From NCBI GenBank assembly GCA_001931875.2, contig MSJH02000504.1, positions 62,001 through 126,000 of the forward strand: a stretch of DNA of 64,000 bases, written 5' to 3'. This DNA is from Byssochlamys sp. IMV 00236 (taxonomy: Eukaryota; Ascomycota; Eurotiomycetes; Eurotiales; Thermoascaceae). The notes under the pieces are model-generated. The model saw only the letters and a program-made list of their open reading frames with translations, ran no database searches and was not told the DNA's origin. Positions 1 to 10,990 of the stretch are shown piece by piece. Position 1 is the first letter of the stretch, and each line of letters begins with the position of its first letter. A program made the translations under genes and the position numbers.

Positions 1-1614
1 GACCCGATTTTAGTCTCGATGATGAACCGCCACGAACACCCCAGACGCCTGGTATGACGAATACCAGTCTTTTTTCACTTCCAGAGCAGGATAGGAGGAA
101 TTTCTTGCTATTATGTCTGCTCTACTTCTTGCAGGGTGTGCCAATGGGTCTGGCTTCGGGATCTGTGCCGTTCCTGCTGAAGCCGTATCTGTCCTACGGG
201 CAGATCGGTGTCTTCTCATTAGCATCGTACCCGTATTCCCTCAAGCTCCTTTGGAGTCCGATCGTGGATGCGGTCTGGAGCCCGAAGTTCGGCAGGAGGA
301 AGAGCTGGATTACACCCATTCAGACTGTCTCTGGACTGGCGATGATCTACCTAGGACGACATATTGAGGGTATGATGGCAGCTGCAGGAGCAAATGGCGG
401 AGCTGGGGTCTGGAATTTCACATGGTGGTGGTTCTTTCTGGTCTTCCTCTGTGCGACTCAGGATATCGCTGTGGACGGCTGGGCGATTACCCTGCTCTCC
501 CCACCGAACATTTCTTATGCCTCGACGGCCCAGACTGTTGGTCTTACAGCGGGCCATTTCCTGTCATATACCGTCTTCTTGGCCTTCAATTCGAAGGATT
601 TTGCAAACAGATGGTTCCGGGCTGAACCGCAAGATACGGGCCTGCTGTCCCTTGGTTCTTATCTTACTTTCTGGGGATGGGCATACTTGATTGTGACAGT
701 TGGTCTGGCCATCATGAAGAAGGAAGATAAGACCAAGGATCGCGACGGGATCGTCGAGGTCTACAAGAGCATGTGGAGTGTCCTCAAGCTCAAGAACATT
801 CAGAGTATCATCATCATCCATCTGATTGCCAAAATTGGCTTCCAGGCGAATGATGCAGTGACTAGTCTGAAGTTGCTCGAGAAGGGTTTCGGCCAGGACA
901 ACATGGCACTGGTGGTGCTGATTGATTTCCCTTTCGAGATTGGTCTGGGATACTATGCCGGGAAATGGTCGACTGAGTATACTCCCATGAGACTCTGGTG
1001 CTGGGCATTTGTGGGACGACTTATTGCCGCAGTTGTCGCGCAGTTCACTGTCTTGATCTACCCAGCTGGTCCTGATGTTCCATTCTGGTACCTCTTGACG
1101 GTTGTTGGCGAGCATGTCTTGTCAACTTTTATGAATACCGTCATGTTCGTGGCGATCTCTGCGTTCCACGCGCGCATCGCCGATCCTATCATTGGAGGAA
1201 CCTATATGACACTATTAGCAACGTAAGTTACCAGACTGACACAATTTGAAGAGTCCTAAGCTAACTGTTTTTAGCGTCTCAAACCTTGGTGGCACATTCC
1301 CCAAGTTCTTCATTCTCAAGCTTGTTGACACGCTCACGAGCGCTACTTGTATTCCTCCGAGTACTGCGCCTTCACCGGACAAGTTGAAGGGTCCGCTTGT
1401 TACGACGCCCTTTTCCTGCGTTCTTGAAGCAGACAAGCACCGCTGTCTTGACGGAGGTGGTTCGTGTCATGTTGCTCGGGATGGATATTATATCACCAAC
1501 ATTCTATGTGTGATTATTGGTGCCGTGACTTTCTGGTCATTCATCAAACCTGCAGCCCTCAAGCTGCAGAGCCTTCCTCTCAGAGCCTGGCGATTGTTTC
1601 CTTCTCGAGAGTAA
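1..1614 (+). CDS. Acetyl-CoA transporter (SLC33A1/AT-1 family), 5' truncated
   Basis: Major-facilitator-type acetyl-CoA transporter that moves acetyl-CoA across the ER/Golgi membrane in characterised relatives. The frame is open from base 3, so the true N terminus lies left of the window. About 519 residues are visible, with exons 3-1222 and 1275-1614 (52-nt intron with GTAAGT donor and TAG acceptor). Family hallmarks seen include the first helix followed by GVPMGLASGSVPFLL, the KLLWSPIVDAVW loop, GRRKSWI and the conserved VSNLGGTFPKF segment straight after the splice. The Cys-rich lumenal stretch near the end (residues around CVLEADKHRC) and a last hydrophobic helix also fit. An in-frame ATG lies at 54, but the upstream residues (SLDDEPPRTPQTPG) look like ordinary cytosolic N-terminal sequence, so 54 is probably not the start. 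Confidence 0.88.
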
Positions 1615-1835
1615 ACGTCCGAGGCCGATGCCTTTGATTGGCAAGTTTAGAATTCATGCAAGTGTATTATTTGAAAGCTGGTAGCCTAATCCACATGTAT
1701 CACTATTTTGAAGCTGCACTACCCGCTTTCGATGTTCTTTTGCGGTCCTGGCTTCCCTCAATTCTCTCTTATTAACTGAGAGCCCCTGAGAAAGCTCTCA
1801 TGTGTGACCTGCTAGTCCTGACACTGGCTTCCAAT

Positions 1836-2240
1836 TCATGCAGTAGACGCCACTGAATCTTCCTTCTTAACCACACCTTCCTCCAACAGCAAATCCACCA
1901 CCTCCTTAGTCCACTCCGTACACCTTCTCAGCGGCTTCATCTCATCAATCTGCGTCCCATTCAACCGTAACTGCGCCCCCGGAACTTCCACTCTGCGACA
2001 AACATCCTCGAGCCTCCCGACTTCATTTTTATCCACTTCACCGATGAACTGCTTCTCAACGAATTCTGGCATGGTCTCTGGCTTGGGATGCGGTTTTGAT
2101 ATGTACTCCATGCCTGTCAGAACGTTTCCCTCGACATTGAAGAATTGACCTGAGCCGCTGGGCGGGGATGTTTCGACGAAGAGGCCGATATGGTTGCGTG
2201 GTGCGCCGAGAGTCGTAACTGTGTAGACCTTGAGAGACAT
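1836..2240 (-). CDS. Small conserved fungal protein of unknown function (134 aa)
   Basis: Single-exon 134-residue protein starting at an ATG at 2240. The N terminus (MSLKVYTVTTLGAPRNHIGLFVE) reads like a folded beta-strand-rich domain. A middle part carries GEVDKNEVGRLEDVCRRVEVPGAQL, and WTKEVVDLLLEEG lies near the end. I recall similar anonymous Eurotiales proteins but no defined function; the fold may belong to a DUF family of ascomycete proteins. There is no signal peptide or membrane helix. It is convergent with the acetyl-CoA transporter, with 221 nt between stop codons. The coding status rests on its protein-like composition and good start. Confidence 0.65.
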   Translation of the reverse strand: MSLKVYTVTTLGAPRNHIGLFVETSPPSGSGQFFNVEGNVLTGMEYISKPHPKPETMPEFVEKQFIGEVDKNEVGRLEDVCRRVEVPGAQLRLNGTQIDEMKPLRRCTEWTKEVVDLLLEEGVVKKEDSVASTA

Positions 2241-2940
2241 GATGGATTTTCGTTGCTTGTCGTTTATTCAGGTGAGGAGTGAGTAATGAAAATATAGTTT
2301 CGGAGGATAGTGGTTAGAATTTGGTTGGCTGGCTCGTTGGTCGAGTGTATGTAGCTGAGTGAGATATGGCGGTTGTCTCGTACCTACTTAGAGGGGCGGG
2401 CGTGGTGTGTGCTACCTTCACATATGCTACACAATGCAAGTGTTGTACTGTATCGACCAGGGGAGCTTTAACTGCTCAAATGAACCTCGTTGGCAATAAT
2501 AGATATCGGTAGCCGATCTATTTCAGGCAGATACAATTCAAACTTCCTTTTGTTCCCTGATATTAAAGCAGCTCGAGCCTTGCAAATGCCAAGTATAAAT
2601 GAGAGTAAGTGTGTTCCTGGCCTTCGCGTCTAATCGCCCAGACGCTTTCTGTTTCTTATTTTCTCATTTACATGCCTCTCTCCTGTGTCTACATACCAGC
2701 GAGCTTCGTGATTCTCCATTTGCTTCCGATAGTTTATATGTTTCCGGATACACCACATGTGACTAGGTACCCTAGATTGATCTTCTTTACGAAATAAATT
2801 TATGTTATGAAGATCATTCGGTCTCCGTTTGGATACTGGACTGCTTAATGAGTTGAAAAGTACATAATACTGGCACCAGATCAAAAATACAGTAAGCTCT
2901 TGGAAAGTTCCCAATGCTATGTGAGACTAACAGTTTCCTT
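2241..2940. other. Intergenic, 700 nt
   Basis: 5' flank of the 134-aa protein gene and 3' flank of the flavin monooxygenase gene. Only short overlapping open frames on both strands; no recognisable gene, RNA or repeat. Confidence 0.5.
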
Positions 2941-4644
2941 TCAAATGAAATGCAAACTATCCTTATACGCAGCAGGGTGGACGACCGTCCATCGATCCTC
3001 CTCCTCCTTCTTATTGTTATCATGGCGAGGCTCCGGATACCTTTTGACGTGCTCGATAGCCCATCTTGTTTGCTCATTCAAGATCGGCGGGTACCTGCCT
3101 TCACCACTCAACAACGGCAGACCTGCCAGATGGAACAGCTCATTCAAATACGTAACCGTCTCGCCGTTATCCCATGGGATATCGTGAAACTTCCTCCTTT
3201 CTCGACTGACGAGATTCCAGCGCTCTTCTTCCCACCTCGCTTGCTGTTCTCTTGACGGAAGCGCGACGGCATTTCGTCCGGAAAAGACCCGTGCCAGAGC
3301 GATAGCTTGATATTCAAAGGAGCGGAAAGTTAGCGTTCTTGGGATTCCGACGATCCCTAGCGTCGGGAAGTTCCTCATGAAGATATGGAGATAGTTCCCA
3401 ATAAGACGATCCTGGCGGTAATCCCATATGGGGCCGCCATTGGCGTGGGAGTTCCAGAAAGGAAAAGAAGCTCTGTAGCCGGTACTATAAATAACTGCAT
3501 CTATATCTGATAGAACTGTGTCATCGTCAAAGATAATATCGCCGTTCGGAAGATATTCCTTTACGACGGGTTTCCATTCGATTCCAGGTGGTGGTTTGTC
3601 GCCATCCCATCGAGAAGCAGATCTTCTGGACTGATAGACTGGATGTTTCGCTGTTTTCACAAGAGCAGTAGTAACATCGTGTCCTGATGCGGCGTTTCCA
3701 ATCACGAGGACTCTTTTATCTCTGAAGTTGAGAGCGGATCGGTATGATTTGGAGTGGATGACCCGGCCGGGGAACTTTTGTATATACTCCTCTAAGCCGT
3801 CCACTTTGGGCACCTTGTGGGGAACAATGTTAGCATACTGAATGTGTTTTAGGTGAGATCGAGTACTGACATATGGCACAGAGTAGTGTCCATTGGCGAG
3901 TATGACAGCATCAAACTCTTCTTTCCACCACACATCAACCTGGGCAACAGGATCATATCGTCTTAGAGTGAGCGACCATTTGTCAGCTCCAGTTGAAGTA
4001 CTGGTAAATTTGGTCACATCTTCAACGGTAGTACTTAGTACTAATAGTGAATCAGTGTGGTGCTTAGAAAAGTAACTTTCTATGTACTGTTTGACCACCC
4101 AATGAGGAATGAATGGCCCATATGCAAATCGAACGTCTGAAAATGACATTGCAATTGACGGGACATTGGTCCTGGAAAGGTGTATTAGCATGAATATTCG
4201 AACTGGCTCCAGTATGTCACTCACGTGAGCTCTTCATGAATCGGTGTTTTCTCATATCGCTCTTGAGAAGATGGAGGTGTCGTTGTGGGTAGGTCTTTTG
4301 GTATTTCTAAAGGAGGGTCAATTTCTGTAGGTAGGGCTCCTGGTCGAGGGCTCAGAAGAGGAGTCGGGTCTGGATCATGGATCCTAGGATTCCATCAAGT
4401 CAGTTGGGGATGTCTAACGGGGGGAGTATGTTACACCGTACCATGTGCCTCCGGCTGTTTCGCGTCTCTCGAAAACACGAATCGTATCAAAGTGATTTTC
4501 TGCTGCGAATGCAGCAGCAGCCGCAGCACCTATTAGGGAAAGTTAAATCTATCCATTCCATGTGGATCAATGGGTGATAAAGTGTTTGTTACCTGCCGCC
4601 CCAGCGCCGATAATAGCCACAGATTTGATCCTTGGGTATGCCAT
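2941..4644 (-). CDS. Flavin-containing monooxygenase (FMO), 490 aa, five exons
   Basis: FAD/NADPH monooxygenase that would oxygenate a soft nucleophile or small metabolite. Predicted exons are 4644-4593, 4529-4442, 4383-4225, 4171-3871 and 3813-2941, which sum to 491 codons with the stop. Exon 1 plus 2 rebuild the FAD fold (VAIIGAGAAGAAAAAAF, ending in RRETAGGTW). The later exons carry FPGRVIHSKSYR, which matches the FMO fingerprint, and the NADPH fold VIGNAASGHDV. The apparent open frame beginning at 4224 starts inside an intron, so the true start is the ATG at 4644. The 57-nt intron 3870-3814 is a multiple of three without a stop, so retention would add 19 residues (see findings). The gene is divergent from the dioxygenase at 5600. 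The substrate is unknown. Confidence 0.85.
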
Positions 4645-5599
4645 ACTGTACTAGCGATCTAACGGTAAAACAGATATTAGGCTCGATAAATGGTCCACAG
4701 AACTATCGATATTCGGAATCTAAGCGCTCGATAACGAAATGCGATCGGATGGTGCGCTGTACTTCGCAATCCGGCATGATATGGCGTGATGCCGTCAACG
4801 GGAATATAGATCTGACAGGGATTCCGACGAGTTCGAGTCTAGATGTCTATACCCCGCATTTGATGGAGATATGAGAAGAATAATATTGTAGACTATTATT
4901 TTGTAGATGCATTGCGGAAAAACTTACATTAAATAGGTCCTCTTGATCTTACTCCTATACCTCTTTCTGGGGCTCGACGAGTGAGATTGTGATTCATGTA
5001 GCGTTCTATAAGTGCGGGGTAGCAAACAAAATGAGTCCGTTGCTTTAATTGGATTCCATGGATTAAGATATGCATCAGTCGCTGGCAGTATACCGCTATG
5101 CATTCTTGTCCCAACAGAGAAACAGACGTCGGGGAACTATTTCCATGTCATAGGCTCTCTCACCCTCCCTGTGATTATGCATTATGCATCGATGATAACG
5201 GCCCAGGTGATCAATCAGCTATCTAATATCTCGATTCTTGGCTGACCCTCATGTTTCAAACATCTGGCGCGGAGAGAGCCCAGATCCCTTGCTTGTCCAA
5301 TCATTGTTATCATCCAGATTGCATCACAGTCGTTACGATGGTGTCATTTGGTTATAAATATCCCCCCTATGGGGATACAGCAGCGGAAAGACTCCGAAAG
5401 TATGAACAGGGGATATGAAGACTCGTGAAGAGATATCAGCTCATCGCTTAAACCTCGGGTTACATACCTGGTCAAGGTTAATACGAGGTGCTCCCCATAT
5501 AAAGGTCTCTTGATACCAAGAGAGCTGTTTAGGATATATTGGGAATAAACTCCAGCACATCTACTCGTATAGAACTCAAGCTCTATCCGCGAACACAAT
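4645..5599. promoter_or_regulatory. Divergent promoter between FMO and dioxygenase genes
   Basis: A 955-nt region between two head-to-head oxidative genes. It contains a TATA-like TATAAATA at 5354-5361 and an inverted repeat at 5359-5377 on the dioxygenase side. No convincing gene lies inside. Co-regulation of the pair is an inference from arrangement only. Confidence 0.5.
5359..5377 (+). promoter_or_regulatory. Perfect 7-bp inverted repeat overlapping TATA box
   Basis: TATCCCC at 5359-5365 and GGGGATA at 5371-5377 are separated by CCTAT. It overlaps the end of a TATAAATA element about 240 nt before the dioxygenase ATG and includes a CCCCT stress-element-like core. The protein that might bind it is unknown. 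Confidence 0.4.
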
Positions 5600-6763
5600 A
5601 TGTCAGCTACTCTCACTGAAACGGCGCAACTGCCCACTCTAAGTGGTGCTGATTCTGTCAAAAACCCAGAGCAGTATGATTTCAGCCACCTGAAGCCTTA
5701 CGTCCATCCCCCAGAAACAAAGGAGGACCTGCCATGGGCGGAACTAGTTACCCTTGATCTCGAGGAGTTCGATCGCCCTGGTGGTAAGGAAAGACTGGCC
5801 AAGCAGCTGGAGCACGCTGTGCATCATGTCGGGTTCTTCTACGTCAAGAACTTTGGTCTCCCACAGGAACAAGTCGATCGCCAATTCACCCTGGCGCACA
5901 ACTTTTTCGCACTGCCTGTTGAGGAGAAGCTGAAATACCAAGTCGACTATGCCAATGCGGATTATAATGGCTATCGGCGCGCTGGTCTGAGAAACGTGGG
6001 AAAGGTCAAAGACAACACCGAAATGTACAACTTCGCCAAATTCACAAAGGACTTTGAGGGGAAGTACAATCATCCCGACCTGATTAAAGCCCACTTGCCG
6101 GAGATAGAGATATTCGCAAAGGCCCTGCACTCGAATGTCATTCTGCCTCTGCTGCGACTATTCGCTATCGTGCTACAGCTTCCAGATGAGGAATACCTCG
6201 TTAAGCAACATACATACGAGAAGAGAAGCGAGGATCATTTCCGTTATATGATCTATAACAAACGTACTCCGGAGGAGCATGAGGCTAGCGGATACGGACA
6301 GTCCGGCGGCCACACCGATTTGGGCTCCCTGACGCTTCTATTCCGCCAACCCGTTGCTGGATTGCAGATCCTGGGAGAAGATGGGAAATGGACATACGTG
6401 TCAGCGCAGCCCGGGACTATTACGGTTAATCTGGCTGACACACTTTCGCATTTGACTGGTGGCTATCTGAAGAGCTCCATCCATCGTGTGGTGGCTCCTC
6501 CCAAGGACCAATGGCAATATGATCGGACAGGTTTGCTATATTTCGCGCGACCTCACAGTGATACCATCCTGTATCCCATCAATGACTCGCCAGTCCTTCA
6601 GAAAGCGGGTGTGAAACCACGTTTCGATAAACCAGTTACTATGGCTGAGTGGGTTAAGGCGAAGCAGACTGTTCAGTTGAATCCCGATATCTATGAAAAG
6701 AAGAAGAGAGAGGACGGTTCTGTCGAGCTCATTGGTGGTTACAATGATCGCAGATATGAATGA
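5600..6763 (+). CDS. 2-oxoglutarate/Fe(II)-dependent dioxygenase (isopenicillin-N-synthase-like), 387 aa
   Basis: Non-haem iron oxygenase of the IPNS/gibberellin-oxidase-like superfamily, single exon. The N-terminal DIOX_N part (around residues 48-150) includes HHVGFFYVKNFGLPQE. The C-terminal 2OG-Fe(II) domain has the iron ligands H238 and D240 (GGHTDLGSLTLLF) and H295 (SIHRVVAPP). R309 in DRTGLLYFARP is the likely co-substrate binder, although the usual R-x-S reads R-T-G here. The length is normal for the family. The ATG at 5600 follows TATA at 5354. The divergent FMO neighbour suggests a two-step oxidative route on one metabolite, but the substrate cannot be told from sequence. Confidence 0.88.
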   Translation: MSATLTETAQLPTLSGADSVKNPEQYDFSHLKPYVHPPETKEDLPWAELVTLDLEEFDRPGGKERLAKQLEHAVHHVGFFYVKNFGLPQEQVDRQFTLAHNFFALPVEEKLKYQVDYANADYNGYRRAGLRNVGKVKDNTEMYNFAKFTKDFEGKYNHPDLIKAHLPEIEIFAKALHSNVILPLLRLFAIVLQLPDEEYLVKQHTYEKRSEDHFRYMIYNKRTPEEHEASGYGQSGGHTDLGSLTLLFRQPVAGLQILGEDGKWTYVSAQPGTITVNLADTLSHLTGGYLKSSIHRVVAPPKDQWQYDRTGLLYFARPHSDTILYPINDSPVLQKAGVKPRFDKPVTMAEWVKAKQTVQLNPDIYEKKKREDGSVELIGGYNDRRYE

Positions 6764-7182
6764 AGTAAAGCAAGATAGCAAACATTGACCAAATTGAGAA
6801 CTGATAACACAGAAAAAGGTCCAGCTAGACAGAATGCAAGAAATGAAGCAGCAGTCTTTGTTGTTACCATTGTTATGTTGGGGTTCTCTCCTGAGGCTAC
6901 TTGATTATTTGAAGAGCCGAACTCGGTGATTCTCGGATCAAGAGATTTTTGGCCTCATCCAATATATGTATTCGCCTTTTATGACCTTAAAAGAACTCTG
7001 TAGGTAGATAGCTATCAAAGTTGAGATCCGGATGTGCTTGATGCCTTGATTTTAGGGTGTCATTGAAGTCACGTGTGATATGGCCCGTGTCCATATCTTA
7101 TCGACCATAACAAATGGGGCGCGTCTGTCGCCGACGCAAACTGTCGAAAGAGTAGTGTTTCTCTTACTGGTTACCCGAAATT
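6764..7182. other. Intergenic, 419 nt
   Basis: 3' flank of the dioxygenase and promoter of the CENP-O gene. A CACGTG E-box-like hexamer lies at about 7071-7076. No coding signal was recognised. Confidence 0.5.
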
Positions 7183-8146
7183 ATGGCCTCGAGTCCGCAA
7201 AGCGACGCCTCTGAAGCGACAGAGGATGCTGAAATAATCGCTATTCGAGAAGAGAGTAAGTTGTTGTAATCCACATTGTACGATCGCGTCCTGACAATGA
7301 GTTTCAGTAAGGTCTATGCAGAAGAGACGAAGATTGCTCTCAAACAGTCTCCTTGCCTCTGAATTCGTTCAGAAAATTATCCAAAACCACATATCTCCGA
7401 CAGACAACCATGAGATCTCCCCGTTGGTGCTAGGCGCAGGAAAACACAGCCAGTCTAACCATCACCGGATCGCGTTCTCAGCCACGACCTTTCCCTTCAC
7501 CGATCCATCGCCATACGCGGACCCTCGAAATCTGCTGGGGATTAGGATTGATATCTGCAGGCGCGATGGACGATTTTCCAAACCGTACTATGTGCTGCTG
7601 AAACGGGATAAGGGTGATGGGAAACGGCTCCGCGTACACCGTCATACAATCCCTGCATTTATTTCGATGGAGAAGCTGGAGCAGAGATATTTACCCGTGG
7701 CCCCCAGAGGAGCGGATGGTGAAGTTGACGAGATAAGAGCTTCAAAGACGAGGAAGCAGAACCTTTCTGCGTTTGTTCGCGACTTAAGGCAGGAACTTGT
7801 CGCGTGGCACTTACGCTCGGATGCTATCGACTGGTTGCGAGAACGACTGAAATTGCCGCGTTCTGACCCTTCCCAACCAGCGTCATTCGATGAAGGCGTG
7901 TCTACCAACAAACTTGGTATAATCTCGTTGTCTCCCACCTCACTCGAAGCGAGATACGTACGCCTAGAATGGGAAGATGGACGTGTCGGGCGATTCAAGA
8001 TTTCAAATAACGGCGAAGTGGCTCGTGTTGTCATAATTGGGGACCATGGCAGAGACAAGAGGACTGAGGATGCGATGACCGGCGGCAATAGAAGAATTGA
8101 GAGCTTACTCGAAAGGCTATCGCAGCCCGAACTATCCACAAGATGA
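7183..8146 (+). CDS. mcm21: Kinetochore protein CENP-O / Mcm21, 303 aa
   Basis: Subunit of the inner-kinetochore COMA/CCAN complex, which links centromeric chromatin to the outer kinetochore. Exon 1 is 7183-7255 (ATG, then an acidic N-terminal stretch), the intron is 7256-7307 (GTAAGT...TTTCAG) and exon 2 is 7308-8146. The spliced junction reads EEIRSMQKRRR. The diagnostic CENP-O core is LLGIRIDICRRDGRFSKPYY, followed by LRVHRHTIPAFISMEKLEQRYLP, the most conserved signature of the family. A basic/helical segment and a C-terminal beta-rich part (YVRLEWEDGRVGRFKIS) complete the RWD-like fold. It is convergent with the unknown gene at 8468. Confidence 0.85.
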
Positions 8147-8467
8147 CAGACATCGCTAAACTACTTTCATCACTACGACTATACAAATGAACGAGGCAAG
8201 GATCAGGCGACCTTTGACAAGAATTATTGATTGTATTAAGGGTTTATTGAGTTTCTCGGGTACACTGCCCTGTCGATAAATGGCACTCGAATCGACCTCT
8301 CAGATTGCTTCTGGAGGCGCAGTACACCGGGAAAGGCAGTATCTCTTGCTCATTTCTGTCTAACAATATGCGATCGCGCGGGGTCAACAGGCAATTGATC
8401 CGTGGCTTGCATCGAAGTGTAGGCTGTATTGGTTGCTAGCCTCGGTCTATCGACAGGTGCAAGATAA
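8147..8467. other. Convergent intergenic spacer, 321 nt
   Basis: Shared 3' region of the CENP-O gene and the unknown gene on the other strand. Nothing else was recognised. Confidence 0.5.
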
Positions 8468-9358
8468 TCATCGTTCCGGCTTACTCCTCATCAGCCTTGC
8501 TATCTTCATATCAAGGCTATGGAGTCTGTCTGAGAACTCAGAGGACGACATGGGAACATGGTTATTGTTGGAAGTAACCAGGCTTGGATTAGGACCTGAA
8601 TTAATAGCGCGGATTGTTTCCTCAAGGTCTTGTCGCTTTTTCAGAACGATGTCGTTTGCATTGGTCGCATAGCCTTGCTCAGCAAATTGACCGCCTGACA
8701 ACCTCAGAGTCGAGGCTTCACAATTGGCAATTCCTCCCACGAACAATCTGGTGAGGTAACGCTGGGACTCTTCAGATGTGCCTGCCCCATTATCATTGAG
8801 CTCTTGCCTGTGTATGATTAGGGAATCAACCCCTGCGCGAGTTTCGTTGTCAAACCGATTTGCTTCCTCGGCGATTATAGTTCTGAGGTCATAGACAGCC
8901 TGTTCCAGGGAGTTTGGCGAGATGGTCACGCCATACGTTGCACGGAAGTACTCGATGCAAAACTCTATACTGAACCCTTCGTTCCCCAGAGCGAGGGCTT
9001 TCTTCAGCAGTCCGACTGGGACCTCACCAGAATCATAGTGAATGCCTGAAATATCGGACTGTTCGTCGGTGCCCTCTGCTTTAAGGTTTCTATAGTCATC
9101 TATCACCTTCTCATCAAACCGGAAATCGTATATCTCAGAAAGATGGCGCGCAATGTCGGAGTTGCTGTAATCATCACCGAGAGTGCACAGCGTCAACTTA
9201 TTCGCGATGCTGGCACTAATGATAATTGCGCTGTCATCTTCTCCGACGCGGACATTGCGTTTCCATTCCATGGATGGTAGTATCCCTTTCAAGGAATCCA
9301 GGAGATACAAAGACCCCCCGAGAACATCACAAAGCCTATCCTGGATGCTGTCGGTCAT
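8468..9358 (-). CDS. Hypothetical protein, 296 aa
   Basis: Single-exon protein beginning at the ATG at 9358. A longer frame reaches back to a TTG at 9379, but ATG is preferred. I do not recognise a family. The sequence is acidic and helical, with no signal peptide or membrane helix. Notable stretches are GNEGFSIEFCIEYFRATYG, an acidic segment rich in E/D/N, and a C-terminal helix SDRLHSLDMKIARLMRSKPER. It might be a nuclear or chromatin-associated accessory protein, but that is speculation. Uncertainty: some or all of it may be interrupted by an unrecognised intron. Confidence 0.55.
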   Translation of the reverse strand: MTDSIQDRLCDVLGGSLYLLDSLKGILPSMEWKRNVRVGEDDSAIIISASIANKLTLCTLGDDYSNSDIARHLSEIYDFRFDEKVIDDYRNLKAEGTDEQSDISGIHYDSGEVPVGLLKKALALGNEGFSIEFCIEYFRATYGVTISPNSLEQAVYDLRTIIAEEANRFDNETRAGVDSLIIHRQELNDNGAGTSEESQRYLTRLFVGGIANCEASTLRLSGGQFAEQGYATNANDIVLKKRQDLEETIRAINSGPNPSLVTSNNNHVPMSSSEFSDRLHSLDMKIARLMRSKPER

Positions 9359-10990
9359 TGTGGAGCGAAATGGAGGCAAACCTTTTCTTGGACTTGATTT
9401 CTTGATTTAGTGCAGAGAAGGTGGATAATTTATACCCTCAAAGTCGTGCGTGAGCAATCGAACTGGTCGTCTCCTACCGATAGATACGTGAATGGCTGTA
9501 GGAACATTCCCCAAAGGCTTCACTGCCATCGTCAATGGAAATTTCTTTGTCAAACAATGAGTATGCCGAATATGTGAATCTCCTTTGTTAGCATCCAGCC
9601 CCGAAGGTGAAATCATTGAGTATCTCGAATCTTTCAAACTAGAAATGCCTTTGCCTAGTTCTTCTTCCCTCTTATTCTTCAGAGAATGTCACTCTGTCAG
9701 CAGACAAAGAAGTGAAATATTGATGAGTGAAAGAGTTGTATGCATGTTCTACATCTGCACCAACCACGCCAGAAAGTTCAACGGGAATTGACCATATAAC
9801 AAAGCGCGTAGATCAGAAATTCGGATAGAACCACTTCCTCCGAGTCATTATTATAGCTGGGACTGCTTTGACCAAAATTCCAGGAACACACGCGATGCCC
9901 TAGCTACCAACTGTAAGGATCCGTGGTAACATGCCCGCCTCCCAAGGTTTCTATGTAATTTGTCATTCAACGAATTGTTCTTATTAACATATCGCCTATC
10001 TGGAAAGGAGCAGGGGCAATTAAGTTTAGTCTATCTGCAGAAAGCCATTGTTTTTGCCATAGATAGGCAACGTCCAAAGCGATGCGCAACCTCAATGGGA
10101 CGTTGCGTGATTTGATCTCCAGATTGTTCAACCTCTACATCTTCCCAAACAGTTTTCCTTACTCGGGATTTGATAAGTAGCTTCGTTTCAAACTAGGACC
10201 TATTACAGAGAGGGGAACTGTTCTGCACAGCCGAGTCCTTACAGTACGAACCTTCCTGAGTTAAGCATTCACGAAAACGCTGCAGAATGGCGTGATTCAA
10301 GTCCGATAATCATCTACCTGCACATCTGACTCGGTAACCAGCTTAGTGGAAACAATGATTGACAGCAATTACTTCCAATTTCCCGACACTGGGGAACTAC
10401 CATGGCAACGCTACCACGTAGTTGGCTCTCCATCCCCATCTTGCCGCCCAGGATCGGGGTCTATGAAGATTGAATCCGTGGTATCTACTCTCATTTTTGC
10501 GCATCTTATACTATAGACTACATGCTCCAAGGTTTGTAGAGTAGCTTCTCTTCAAACTCTATCTGTCCTTATAGCCTCCGTCACAGTACTATCTACCCAT
10601 TACGATTTCTATCCCTATATAGACATATATACTTTTATCTGGATTATGCATAATCAAGATCAGATTGTTGTCCATCATAGAAATCGATAATCTCCGTGAG
10701 AGGGACGAAGGAACGATGTTTCCCTCTCGTAGACTACGCATGAAACGCGTCAATAGGCCCATCAGCAAAAGAAGATCTGATGCACTCTTCGTATTACGAC
10801 ATTCTATCCACCACCGATCGCTCGGAACTTTATAGTCACGCCATGAGTTATGGTGTTGACGTTTGGTTTAACATGCGACAGCAAGAGGAACTATTTGAAG
10901 AAGCACCTTTTCCCAGTAGATTGCCCCTATTCACAAGAGACTGACTGTGTCTGCTCATTCATTTCCAAGTACATTGTCTAGATAGGAAAG
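9359..10990. other. Long intergenic region, 1.6 kb
   Basis: Lies between the divergent 296-aa gene and NAMPT. It has only short open frames (for example 9585-9791 +) with no family resemblance and no clear splice structure. It probably holds both promoters and a long NAMPT 5' leader. Confidence 0.45.

Noticed and set aside
564..1115. Long antisense frame (183 codons) in the acetyl-CoA transporter
   Set aside because: Mirror of a well-conserved coding strand; no family resemblance and no start or splice context.
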